Below are positions 8,705 through 16,630 of a stretch of 63,061 nt of DNA, piece by piece. Position 1 is the stretch's first letter. Every line of letters begins with the position of its first letter. The notes beneath the pieces were generated by a model. The model ran no database searches, was not told the origin of the DNA, and was given only the letters and a program-made list of their open reading frames with translations. Position numbers and translations under genes: made by a program. This DNA is from an uncultured Dorea sp. (lineage in GTDB: Bacteria > Bacillota > Clostridia > Lachnospirales > Lachnospiraceae): assembly GCA_910584575.1 (NCBI GenBank), contig CAJUBG010000014.1, positions 1 to 63,061 of the forward strand, in the 5' to 3' direction.

Positions 8705-8733
8705 ATTATACTAGGTTCACTAATGGGTAAAAA
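8705..8733 (-). promoter_or_regulatory. Promoter of the DUF5058/M20 operon, weak -35
   Basis: On the minus strand a consensus TATAAT (8710-8705) lies 17 bp from TTTTTA (8733-8728). The poor -35 directly abuts one copy of a 20-bp direct repeat, as expected for an activator-dependent promoter. Confidence 0.45.
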
Positions 8734-8734
8734 A

Positions 8735-8793
8735 TGAAAAAAATTTCACTTTTCTTTTAATTTCCATATATAGTGAAAATTTTTTTACTTTTC
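8735..8793. repeat. Pair of 20-bp imperfect direct repeats in the divergent M20 intergenic region
   Basis: TGAAAAAAATTTCACTTTTC (8735-8754) and TGAAAATTTTTTTACTTTTC (8774-8793) match at 16 of 20 positions, 39 bp apart. They lie between the divergent membrane-protein operon and the second M20 gene, next to the weak -35 of the former. They are candidate binding sites for the local PucR-type regulator. The whole 275-bp region is AT-rich, so chance similarity is possible. Confidence 0.4.
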
Positions 8794-8928
8794 ATGCAGC
8801 TTTTTTGCAAAAAATTCCTGACCACACTATTTCGACCTTAAATATAAAAAAATTTTTCTTACTCTCGACCCCTGAAAGCGTTATCCTATTATTAATATTT
8901 TTTACAAACAGGAGGAAATTTATATCTT

Positions 8929-10101
8929 ATGAAAAACCAAATTATGTTGGAAGCAGAGCAGCTTCTGGAGGAAATGACTGCATGGAGACGCAGGCTTCAC
9001 CAGATTCCCGAAATCGGCCTTGCACTTCCCAATACAGTCTCATTTGTAACAGAAAAGCTTCAGGAAATGGACATTAAGTACACTGTCTACGAGGACAGCT
9101 CTAACATTGTTGCCTGTATCGGCCAGGGCGATAAATGCTATATGATCCGCGGAGATATGGACGCGCTGCCTATCGAAGAACAGGCGCCAGAGCCTTTTGC
9201 CTCTACAAACGGCTGTATGCACGCCTGCGGGCATGATATGCATACCGCAATGATGTTAGGCGCGGCTAAACTCATCAAAGCGCACGAATCAGAGCTTAAG
9301 GGCGTTGCCAAGCTGTTCTTCCAGTCGGCAGAAGAAATCTTCGCAGGCGCCAAGGCTATGATTAATGCCAAGGCTATGGAAAATCCACGCGTCGATTCGG
9401 CTATGGCGCTGCATGTATTTTCCCAGAAGCCTCTTGGAACACTGGGAGGGCATACAAATCCCTGCGCAGGCGTCTACGGCTTTTGCATAAAGCTGACGGG
9501 GAAGGGCGTACATGGTTCGTCTCCGGAGGACGGGATTGACCCTATCAATACCGCAGTCCATATTCATCAGGGATTACAGGAATTAATGGCAAGAGAAATC
9601 TCAGGCTTCGATGAGGTTGCCCTGACAATCGGGAAATTCCACGCAGGAAGCGCGGCAAATATTATTCCTGAGACTGCTGAAATGGAAGGAACTCTCCGTG
9701 TATTCGACCCAGACATCCGTAAGCGAATGATCCGGCGTATTCATGAGATTACAGAGGGTATAGCAGCCGCTTACCGCACAAAAGCTGAGATTGAAGTGCT
9801 CAGCGATGTACCGCCATTGGTTTGCGATGAAAACGAACTCGCCTGGTGTCGGGAAGTCATTCATGAAGTTGATGATACGCTGACTGTGGACACGTTCCAT
9901 GCGATGGGCTCCGAGGACTTTGCGTGTTATTCTGAACTGGTTCCTACTGCTTTTTATATGATAGGGGCAGGAGTTGACAAACCTGAAGAACGCCTGCCGC
10001 AGCATAATCCAAAGATTCGCTTTAATGAGAAGGTGCTTCCGATTGGCGCGGCTGTCTACGCAACGGCAGTATTGAAAAAACTGGGAAATCGGACTTTTTG
10101 A
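8929..10101 (+). CDS. M20-family amidohydrolase (hippurate / N-acyl-amino-acid hydrolase type)
   Basis: 390 residues, the normal size for this group. Motifs in order: RRLHQIPEIGL at the N-terminus, RGDMDALPIEE, HACGHDMHTAMMLGAA, the catalytic/metal Glu pair in FFQSAEE, the lid segment GKGVHGSSPEDGIDP, and MGSEDFACYSE near the C-terminus. These are the binuclear-metal ligands of cytosolic amidohydrolases that release an amino acid from an N-acyl substrate. AGGAGG precedes the ATG. It is transcribed divergently from the DUF5058/AbgB operon and probably shares its regulator. Substrate is inferred only by family. Confidence 0.9.
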   Translation: MKNQIMLEAEQLLEEMTAWRRRLHQIPEIGLALPNTVSFVTEKLQEMDIKYTVYEDSSNIVACIGQGDKCYMIRGDMDALPIEEQAPEPFASTNGCMHACGHDMHTAMMLGAAKLIKAHESELKGVAKLFFQSAEEIFAGAKAMINAKAMENPRVDSAMALHVFSQKPLGTLGGHTNPCAGVYGFCIKLTGKGVHGSSPEDGIDPINTAVHIHQGLQELMAREISGFDEVALTIGKFHAGSAANIIPETAEMEGTLRVFDPDIRKRMIRRIHEITEGIAAAYRTKAEIEVLSDVPPLVCDENELAWCREVIHEVDDTLTVDTFHAMGSEDFACYSELVPTAFYMIGAGVDKPEERLPQHNPKIRFNEKVLPIGAAVYATAVLKKLGNRTF

Positions 10102-10111
10102 TTATAAAGAG

Positions 10112-10159
10112 TTGCCTTTTGTGTCAGTTTATGGTAAACTGTAATTGTTCTATATAGAA
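10112..10159 (+). promoter_or_regulatory. Promoter of the MarR gene overlapped by two palindromes
   Basis: TTGCCT (10112-10117), 17 bp, TAAACT (10135-10140). The -10 is part of a palindrome, CAGTTTA-TGG-TAAACTG (10125-10141). A second perfect palindrome, TTCTATATAGAA (10148-10159), lies at the expected transcript start. Either is a plausible site for autorepression by the MarR product. Confidence 0.5.
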
Positions 10160-10187
10160 ATGTTCTAATAGGATTTAAGGTGATGAA

Positions 10188-10628
10188 TTGGAAACAAAAG
10201 GTGGATTTTATATAACTCAGATCAAGCAGCTTCAAGACAGAATATTTGAACGCCTGTTGCTTGAGAACGGTATCGAGATAAGCGGCGGACAAGGACGAAT
10301 CTTATTTATCTTATGGAAATCTGATCACCTTACCATCAGCGAAATAAGCAGGAAAACCTCTCTTGCCAAAAATACTGTATCCGTAGTCGTAAACGGCATG
10401 GTTAATAAAGGGATTGTGGATAGAAGTATTAATCCGCAGAACCGCCGCGAAACTATTATCTCACTTACAGAATATGCAAAATCTTTACAGGCAAAATATG
10501 AAGTTGTATCCCAACAGATGAATTTTCTGTTTTATCAGGGTTTTTCCGAAGAAGAACAGAAGCAATTCGAGCAGTACCTTGCCCGAATCCTTCAGACCTT
10601 GACTGACAATCTGCGTACAACCAATTAA
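10188..10628 (+). CDS. MarR-family transcriptional regulator
   Basis: 146 residues. The winged-helix core is visible from about residue 35 to 95 (GRILFILWKSDHLTISEISRKT, LAKNTVSVVVNGMVNKGIV, then the wing NPQNRRETIISLT). Long N- and C-terminal helices would form the dimer interface. The start is a TTG preceded by AAGGTG; the ATG five bases upstream is out of frame. The next gene begins 26 bp downstream, so the two are cotranscribed. MarR proteins usually repress their own operon in response to small aromatic or oxidising ligands. Confidence 0.88.
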   Translation: METKGGFYITQIKQLQDRIFERLLLENGIEISGGQGRILFILWKSDHLTISEISRKTSLAKNTVSVVVNGMVNKGIVDRSINPQNRRETIISLTEYAKSLQAKYEVVSQQMNFLFYQGFSEEEQKQFEQYLARILQTLTDNLRTTN

Positions 10629-10653
10629 TTCTAAACAAGCAGGAGGATACCAA

Positions 10654-11082
10654 GTGAAAACAAAAGAGTATATCATCGAATTTATTCAGAAACAAAAAGT
10701 TGCTTTTATTGCTTCCGTGGATGAACAGGGGTATCCCAATATGAAAGCCATGTTTACGCCGCGCAAGATAGAGGAAAATTCTTTTTATTTTTCAACCAAT
10801 ACTTCTTCCATGCGTGCGCAGCAGTTTATGAAGAATCCTAAGGCAAGCGTTTATTTTTATAACAAAGGCCGTTTCAAGTATGAGGGTATTATGCTGACAG
10901 GCACAATGGAGGTACTTACAGACGATGCTATAAAGAAAGAAATCTGGCAGACCGGAGATACCTTATATTATAAACAGGGTGTAACCGACCCTGATTACTG
11001 CGTATTGAAATTCACGGCAATAAGGGGCAGGCGTTATTGTGACCTGAAGACAGAAAGCTTTGATATGGATTGTTTAGAATAG
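10654..11082 (+). CDS. Pyridoxamine 5'-phosphate oxidase-family (split-barrel flavin-binding) protein
   Basis: 142 residues with the FMN-binding split-barrel pattern: an N-terminal helix, KVAFIASVDEQGYPNMKAMF, NSFYFSTNTSSMRAQQFMKNPKASVYFYNKG, then GTMEVLTD. Such small proteins are flavin or haem binders and reductases of unknown substrate, rather than true PdxH. GTG start with AGGAGG 8 bp upstream. It is the second gene of a MarR operon, which suggests a detoxification or redox role under MarR control. Confidence 0.82.
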   Translation: MKTKEYIIEFIQKQKVAFIASVDEQGYPNMKAMFTPRKIEENSFYFSTNTSSMRAQQFMKNPKASVYFYNKGRFKYEGIMLTGTMEVLTDDAIKKEIWQTGDTLYYKQGVTDPDYCVLKFTAIRGRRYCDLKTESFDMDCLE

Positions 11083-11098
11083 TAAAAAGCAAATAAAT

Positions 11099-11193
11099 TG
11101 CAACTCCCGCCCAAGCCTGGCTGGACGGGAACGGCAATCAGGACTCACTTATAGCGGCTGTTAAGCAGGCTGACAAAGAGTGCGGCAGTTGCA
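11099..11193. other. Structured convergent intergenic region with a possible gene remnant
   Basis: TGCAACTCCCGC (11099-11110) pairs with GCGGCAGTTGCA (11182-11193) with one mismatch, giving a long stem that could end both convergent genes. A shorter alternative hairpin lies at 11106-11129. The same stretch on the plus strand reads as about 33 codons ending KECGSCSLH before a TAA, with no credible start, so it may be a decayed C-terminus. I do not recognise the parent. Confidence 0.35.
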
Positions 11194-11212
11194 GCTTGCA
11201 TTAAGCCCTTTT

Positions 11213-12781
11213 TCACTCTCGGTATGCAATAATAACTTCATAAATTTTATGGCCTTTATATACAAATTCCTGATTTTCCCTCGGCGCTTTAGAATTTGCA
11301 CAAAAACTTACCAGATAGCCCCGTTTTAGACCTCTCGCATCCAGATAGCCCGTCAACTGCTCATATCCCTCCTGTTCCCTTTTCGCACCATGCCACAGCT
11401 TCAGTTCCACAACAAATTCCTCTGTTCCATAAAATACCTGAATATCCATTCTGGTATTCTTCCTGGTCTGGGATTCCACAGCATAATGGCCGGTTCCATT
11501 AATAATGGGACGCAAAAAGCAGAGAAATAGCAGCCTTCCCTGACGCTCTATGAACCTCTCATCCTCTTTCCTGTATTCTGATTTTAAAAAGGCTGAGAAA
11601 CGTTCCAATACCAGTTTCATATCAAGACGCCCATTTCGGATATACTGCGTTTGGTCCGAATACTTAGGCAGCAGCAATTCCTGTGTCTTATTTATAGAAA
11701 TCAAATACTCATAAATATACGTCTCAAAAATTTGATTTGATATACAAACCTGTCCACCCGTCTTCCGGAAAATTCCATACATCACGCCTCTTGCAATCTC
11801 AGGATTGGATAAGACAAAGGGAACCGTCTCCCCCTGTATAAGTACATTCTCAACCAGTTTCCTGAAATCCGGATAGTTTTCCAAATTTTTAATCATATCA
11901 TCAAATAAAGTGTTTGTTCCATGAAGCATTTCCCTCACAGCAGCCTTAATCCCATTCATGGACCAACAAAGCCGGCCTTCATCTATTCTTTTACAGAGCC
12001 AGCTTATAAGAAACGGATAGCCGCTGGTATATGCGTATAATCCTTTAGCCACAGCATGGATATCCATTCCAGTGCGGCAGTCTGCTTCATATTCTCTGAG
12101 CATGCTTTCTATTTCTGGCACTGAAAATCCCATATCCACATTAAAATCGGCGGCTATATTCCATGGGCTGTTATATTTCTGGCTATCTTCCTGCCGTATC
12201 TTCATTTTTAAGTTTTTTATATCATGGACACCCGCAAGAACCACACTTTTAAATGTTTCATCACGCCCCGCATTTCTCCGCAGATATTTCGTGCGAAGCA
12301 AACCTAAAAACAGCAAAAATAATTGGTTATCGGCAACTCGGTCCACTTCATCCGCCATCAAGATAATCTCTCTGTCGCTCTCTCTGCAAAGTTCGGTTAT
12401 CCTTCTGTTCAACTCCTCCATAGGCAGCGTCTCTGAAATCGGTCTTCTCCATTTTTCCACCAATACCTCCGAGACATGATTCGCCGCCAACCTCTCCTCT
12501 ATCTTGCTAATCAATCCCAGTGCCAGAGAATACATTGATACAAAACAGTCATCAGATGCCTCAAAACTGATGTCCAACACAATATAATCCTTCCTTAACC
12601 GATGATATAGTAACTCCAATGTGGTTGTCTTTCCATACTGGCGTGCACAGTTCATGGTAAAATATGCATCTCGTTCAATGTATTTCTCTATAATCTGACT
12701 GACTTTGTCGTTGGTATCCACCATATAATGCAGCTTCGGAATACATAAGCCTGTTATATTGAACTCCTTCTTTCCTGCCAT
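11213..12781 (-). CDS. AAA-like ATPase fused to a PD-(D/E)XK nuclease-like domain
   Basis: 522 residues. The N-terminal half has an atypical Walker A (CARQYGKTTT, residues 45-54) and a Walker B followed by Glu (IILMADEVD, Asp144-Glu145), as in the AAA-like family of STAND-type ATPases. The C-terminal 120 residues carry a PD-(D/E)XK pattern: NGTGHYAVESQTR, an Asp in RMDIQVFY, then VVELKLW and a Gln-containing helix. AAGGGAG precedes the ATG. Function is unproven; these families are multi-copy in Lachnospiraceae and mobile or conflict-related roles are suspected. A clear paralogue is transcribed divergently from 13259. Confidence 0.85.
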   Translation of the reverse strand: MAGKKEFNITGLCIPKLHYMVDTNDKVSQIIEKYIERDAYFTMNCARQYGKTTTLELLYHRLRKDYIVLDISFEASDDCFVSMYSLALGLISKIEERLAANHVSEVLVEKWRRPISETLPMEELNRRITELCRESDREIILMADEVDRVADNQLFLLFLGLLRTKYLRRNAGRDETFKSVVLAGVHDIKNLKMKIRQEDSQKYNSPWNIAADFNVDMGFSVPEIESMLREYEADCRTGMDIHAVAKGLYAYTSGYPFLISWLCKRIDEGRLCWSMNGIKAAVREMLHGTNTLFDDMIKNLENYPDFRKLVENVLIQGETVPFVLSNPEIARGVMYGIFRKTGGQVCISNQIFETYIYEYLISINKTQELLLPKYSDQTQYIRNGRLDMKLVLERFSAFLKSEYRKEDERFIERQGRLLFLCFLRPIINGTGHYAVESQTRKNTRMDIQVFYGTEEFVVELKLWHGAKREQEGYEQLTGYLDARGLKRGYLVSFCANSKAPRENQEFVYKGHKIYEVIIAYRE

Positions 12782-12820
12782 ACTCCAACTCTCCCTTAAA
12801 TTCCAGTCGGCCTGAAGGCT

Positions 12821-12868
12821 AAAAAGCCCGCCCTTTCTGCTAAAATCATAGCAGAAAAAGACGGGCTT
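12821..12868 (-). terminator. Intrinsic terminator downstream of the Nif11-like gene
   Basis: Read on the minus strand, AAGCCCG pairs with CGGGCTT outside a perfect TTTCTGCTA/TAGCAGAAA inner stem (short internal bulge), and the helix runs into a T-rich tract. It begins about 20 bp after the stop of the small gene and separates it from the AAA/nuclease gene. Confidence 0.8.
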
Positions 12869-12887
12869 ATCAATCTATAAACGCCTT

Positions 12888-13049
12888 TTACACATTTTCA
12901 TGCTGAAAATCTTCTTCCTCAATCTCTATCCCGTATTCTGCTGCCACCTTTAGATAATCATCCAGTTTACTTGACGTGTCTTTGTCCAACTCAGCAATTT
13001 TTGCCCTGAATTCCAGATTATGCGCGATTTCTTCTAACAATTTTTTCAT
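12888..13049 (-). CDS. Small Nif11-like (leader-peptide-like) protein, 53 residues
   Basis: The frame encodes MKKLLEEIAHNLEFRAKI and continues through a DDYLKVAAEYG segment to IEIEEEDFQHENV. The pattern of an N-terminal amphipathic helix, a short acidic link, then a helix ending in a G-x-E/EEDF motif, resembles the Nif11-type leader domain of ribosomal peptide precursors. There is no Cys/Ser/Thr-rich core after it, so it may be a stand-alone domain. GGGGA lies 9-10 bp before the ATG, and a strong terminator follows. No modifying enzyme or peptide exporter is next to it; the neighbours are AAA/nuclease genes on both sides. Assignment to Nif11 is by pattern only. Confidence 0.65.
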   Translation of the reverse strand: MKKLLEEIAHNLEFRAKIAELDKDTSSKLDDYLKVAAEYGIEIEEEDFQHENV

Positions 13050-13195
13050 ACCTTGATGTCCCCTTTCTTTTGCTGCAATGATTTTGTTATGTCAGTAATT
13101 TATTTTAACATAACTGTCTGACCTTAGAAACCGCTTGGGATATTTCATCCTTTTTTTGGTACAAATCAAATCCTTCTTTAGTCTTTAATCAGGTA

Positions 13196-13224
13196 TTGCC
13201 TTCTGGAAAATATTTATATATAAT
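13196..13224 (+). promoter_or_regulatory. Sigma-A promoter of the second AAA/nuclease gene
   Basis: TTGCCT (13196-13201), 17 bp, consensus TATAAT (13219-13224), 34 bp before the ATG, with AAAGGGAAAGG as ribosome site. Confidence 0.65.
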
Positions 13225-13258
13225 CTAATGAAATAATACAAAGGGAAAGGTATCTTCT

Positions 13259-14812
13259 ATGAAAAGTTTTAATACGGAGGGAATCTGTATTCCCGAAACC
13301 ACTTATATGGCAGACACATCATCGACCATTGAGCAGATTATCACCCATTATATATATCCAGGAAAATATTTTACAATAGACCGCCCCAGACAGTGCGGAA
13401 AAACAACGACATTGTATCTTCTGGAAGAACGGCTGAAAACAGATTATATTGTGTTGAGTATAAGCTTCGAGTCTGCCGATGAACTGTTTGCCTCTCTCTT
13501 TTCCCTCGCCACAGGCTTCATTAGGAAAACGGCACGGATTTTAAAAATGCAGGGAATTGCAGAACAGATATGCACAAACTGGCAGAAGCCGATTTCAAAG
13601 GACTTTCCTCTTGACGATCTGGGGCAGCGGATTACCGAGCTTTGCATGGACTGCCGCCAGAATATCATCCTGATGATTGATGAGGTGGACAAAAGTTCTG
13701 ATAACCAGATTTTCCTCTCTTTTCTGGGTTTGCTCAGAGAAAAATATCTGGACCAGATGAAGGGAAAGGATAGGACCTTTAAATCTGTGATTCTTGCTGG
13801 TGTTTATAATGTAAAAAACCTAAAACTGAAGCTTCATCCAGGCGCAGAGCCTAAATATAACAGTCCTTGGAATATTGCAGTAGATTTTAATCTGGATATG
13901 AACTTCTCTCCTGACTCCATTGCCTACATGCTGAGAGATTATGAAAAAGACTGGAAAATAGGAATTGATATTCCGTGGATGAGCAGTATGCTATATGACT
14001 ATACTTCTGGTTATCCATTTCTGATTTCCAGATTATGCCAGATTATGGCGCAGAATTCTTTGGTTGGTTGGAGTCAGGAAGGCTTCCAAAACGCTGTAAG
14101 GGAACTGATTAAGACTCCCAACACATTGTTTGATGATATGAGTAAAAAACTCTCGGAATACCCAGAATTGAAAGAAATGATATGTAACATTTTATTTCAA
14201 GGGAAACGATATGCCTTTGAGGCAGAAAACCATCGAATTCATATCGGCAAAATGTTTGGTTTCCTAAAAGACAGCCAGGGAATCGTCAGCATTTCAAACC
14301 GAATCTTTGAAATGAAGCTATATAATCTTCTGCTCTCCGAAAACGAGACTGACAGCAGGATATTTACCGCAGGAGATATGGAAAAGAACCAGTTTATAAA
14401 AGACGGCTCTCTCAACATGGAATTGGTAATGCAAAAATTTTGTGAATACTTTAAAGAAATCTACGCGGACGCAGATGATAAATTTGTTGAAGATAACGGA
14501 AGACGGATATTTCTAATGTTTTTAAAACCAATTATCAATGGAAGCGGTAATTACTATGTGGAAGCCAGAACACGGAACTTAAAACGAACAGATATCATTA
14601 TCGACTACAAGGGCATTCAGCACATTGTTGAACTTAAAATCTGGCGCGGCCAGGAATATCACCGGCGCGGAGAAAAACAACTGCTAGAATACCTGGAGTA
14701 TTATCGCCTCAAAAAATGGTATATGCTCAGTTTTAACTTTAACAAAAACAAAGAGACTGGAATAAAAGAAATTATATTAGATGGCAGGCTCTTAATTGAA
14801 GCCATTGTATAA
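13259..14812 (+). CDS. AAA-like ATPase fused to a PD-(D/E)XK nuclease-like domain (paralogue of the 11213-12781 gene)
   Basis: 517 residues, collinear and clearly homologous with the divergent neighbour. Walker A RQCGKTTT lies at residues 44-51, Walker B IILMIDEVDK near residue 140, and a conserved YTSGYPFLISRLCQ segment near residue 245. The C-terminal nuclease-like block has NGSGNYYVEARTR, an Asp in RTDIIIDY, IVELKIW and a following Gln helix. It has its own promoter and a terminator hairpin. It lacks a helicase or methylase partner. The two paralogues with the small gene between them look like a local duplication, but each is intact. Confidence 0.85.
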   Translation: MKSFNTEGICIPETTYMADTSSTIEQIITHYIYPGKYFTIDRPRQCGKTTTLYLLEERLKTDYIVLSISFESADELFASLFSLATGFIRKTARILKMQGIAEQICTNWQKPISKDFPLDDLGQRITELCMDCRQNIILMIDEVDKSSDNQIFLSFLGLLREKYLDQMKGKDRTFKSVILAGVYNVKNLKLKLHPGAEPKYNSPWNIAVDFNLDMNFSPDSIAYMLRDYEKDWKIGIDIPWMSSMLYDYTSGYPFLISRLCQIMAQNSLVGWSQEGFQNAVRELIKTPNTLFDDMSKKLSEYPELKEMICNILFQGKRYAFEAENHRIHIGKMFGFLKDSQGIVSISNRIFEMKLYNLLLSENETDSRIFTAGDMEKNQFIKDGSLNMELVMQKFCEYFKEIYADADDKFVEDNGRRIFLMFLKPIINGSGNYYVEARTRNLKRTDIIIDYKGIQHIVELKIWRGQEYHRRGEKQLLEYLEYYRLKKWYMLSFNFNKNKETGIKEIILDGRLLIEAIV

Positions 14813-14815
14813 ATT

Positions 14816-14833
14816 GAGCGCCGAAGGGCGCTC
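14816..14833. terminator. Hairpin between convergent AAA/nuclease and GH2 genes
   Basis: Perfect 7-bp GC-rich stem GAGCGCC/GGCGCTC with a 4-nt loop, 3 bp after one stop codon and overlapping the stop of the opposing gene. The U-tract is short in both directions. Confidence 0.6.
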
Positions 14834-16616
14834 ATAATTTCATCTTCTCATTCAATTCCCGTACTGTTTCCTCCTCCAGCTTAAGCACCTCCCTGTCATA
14901 CGTCAGAAGCCCGTTGGTTTCCTCCTCCACATCAGACAACTGTGTATACACCGTAGCAGACAAGCCTCTCTCCATATTCGGAAGGATTTCCCGTTCAATC
15001 CACTCCCTGTACCCTCTGGTCAACTCCGATTTCTTCCGATAAATCCGGTACCCATAGACCTTCCTGTACATATGATGCACCGACACACTCATAGAATATC
15101 CGCCAAACTCCGTAAGCGCTGTCACCCGTTTCTCTGCCTTTATATGAAGCGGGAAAAAATAATCATGGATACTCCTGATGTCCCCGCCGCCCTGGTCAAA
15201 CCAACCGCTGGCCTGGTCGATTAGCCGGCTTTTGTCCGTCTCCCTGGCAATCTGTGTCACGGATTCTGCATGGAACTGTCCCCATCCTTCATTGAAAATC
15301 ACCCATGTCACGATAGACGGATGATTATACAGAACCCGCATCGTCTCCCGCATCTCCGATACAAACTGCCGCCTTCCCTTCTCATCCTTTCTTCCCAGAA
15401 GGAAAAGCATGGAATCATGCATCCGCAGGTGAAAGTACTCCATAGCTGTCGCCAGATACGTCACATACCAGGATTGATAACTCCTGCCCCCGTTCACCAT
15501 GTCCTGCCACACCAGCATCCCAAGTCTGTCACAGTGATAGTACCACCTCTGAGGCTCAATCTTGACATGCTTTCTCAGCATATTAAAACCAAGATCCTTC
15601 ATGGTCTGGATATCATTTATCATGGCTTCGTCACAGGGCGGCGTATACAAGCCCTCCGGCCAATAACCCTGGTCCAGCACTCCGCGCTGAAAATAAGGGC
15701 GGTTATTCAAAAACATCCTTGCAATTCCATTCCCATCCTTCTCCACACTGATTTTACGCATGGCTGCATAACTTCTGACCCTGTCCTCCCCCGCTATAAC
15801 CTGGATATCATAGAGAAACGGGTCCTCAGGACTCCAGCTATGCATGTCCAAAACCGGAATCCGGATATATTCGCTCACATATCCCTCTATCTGTAACGGC
15901 TGCATTTCCTCAGAAGATAATATAACCGCAGCCTTTATCCTCCGGCTTTCTTTTAGTTCTCCCCTGCCCCTTAAACCATCTGCAAGCATCACCTTAACAA
16001 GAAACGCAGACTCATCATACATAGGCGTCACTTTAAGCTCTTTAATATATGTCTCCGGCACCTGTTCCATCCAGACCGTCTGCCAGATGCCACTCTGAGC
16101 CGTATAAAACATACCGCCCCGTTTTAGCTTTTGTTTTCCTCTGCTGTAATAAAACGCGTCGCTGTAATCCCTTATCTGTACGGTCAGTTCATTTCCCGAC
16201 TCCTTCAGGAAATCCGTTATATCAACCGAAAAAGGCAAATATCCTCCAAGATGCCGCTTTACCGCCTTTCCATTGACAGACACCACGGCATACTGATCTA
16301 CCGCCCCAAAATGCAGAAGCCACCGTCTGCCCTTTAAAGGAGTTATCTCCTGGGGGAGCCGCCTTCGATACCACAGAGTCTCCCTCGGCTTTAACTGCCT
16401 GCCTACCCCCGAAAGCGCCGCCTCTGGGGAGAATGGCACCAGAATACGTCCTTCATAGGACTTAAGCGGCTCCCCTTCCCCAGTAATCCCATAGTCCCAG
16501 TACCCGTTCAGATTCACATAGCTCTCTCTTTGAAGAAGGGGACGCGGATATTCCGCAAGAACATGCTCACTGTCAACTTGCTCTGCCCACTTTGTTTTTA
16601 ACTGCCTTGCTTTCAT
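14832..16616 (-). CDS. Glycoside hydrolase family 2 protein (beta-galactosidase/beta-glucuronidase-like)
   Basis: 594 residues, shorter than LacZ and about the size of beta-glucuronidases. Domain order is GH2: an N-terminal sugar-binding jelly roll (RESYVNLNGYWDYGI, ETLWYRRRLPQ, HFGAVDQYAVVSVNGK), an immunoglobulin-like middle, and a TIM barrel. The acid/base Asn-Glu is seen in VIFNEGWGQFHAE (Glu443) and the likely nucleophile in TALTEFGGYS (Glu503). The beta-glucuronidase-specific loop and NxK motif are not evident, so sugar specificity is open. No signal peptide; probably cytosolic. It lies 15 bp downstream of a phosphopantetheinyl transferase gene on the same strand. Confidence 0.88.
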   Translation of the reverse strand: MKARQLKTKWAEQVDSEHVLAEYPRPLLQRESYVNLNGYWDYGITGEGEPLKSYEGRILVPFSPEAALSGVGRQLKPRETLWYRRRLPQEITPLKGRRWLLHFGAVDQYAVVSVNGKAVKRHLGGYLPFSVDITDFLKESGNELTVQIRDYSDAFYYSRGKQKLKRGGMFYTAQSGIWQTVWMEQVPETYIKELKVTPMYDESAFLVKVMLADGLRGRGELKESRRIKAAVILSSEEMQPLQIEGYVSEYIRIPVLDMHSWSPEDPFLYDIQVIAGEDRVRSYAAMRKISVEKDGNGIARMFLNNRPYFQRGVLDQGYWPEGLYTPPCDEAMINDIQTMKDLGFNMLRKHVKIEPQRWYYHCDRLGMLVWQDMVNGGRSYQSWYVTYLATAMEYFHLRMHDSMLFLLGRKDEKGRRQFVSEMRETMRVLYNHPSIVTWVIFNEGWGQFHAESVTQIARETDKSRLIDQASGWFDQGGGDIRSIHDYFFPLHIKAEKRVTALTEFGGYSMSVSVHHMYRKVYGYRIYRKKSELTRGYREWIEREILPNMERGLSATVYTQLSDVEEETNGLLTYDREVLKLEEETVRELNEKMKL

Positions 16617-16630
16617 CTGTTGCCTCCAAT

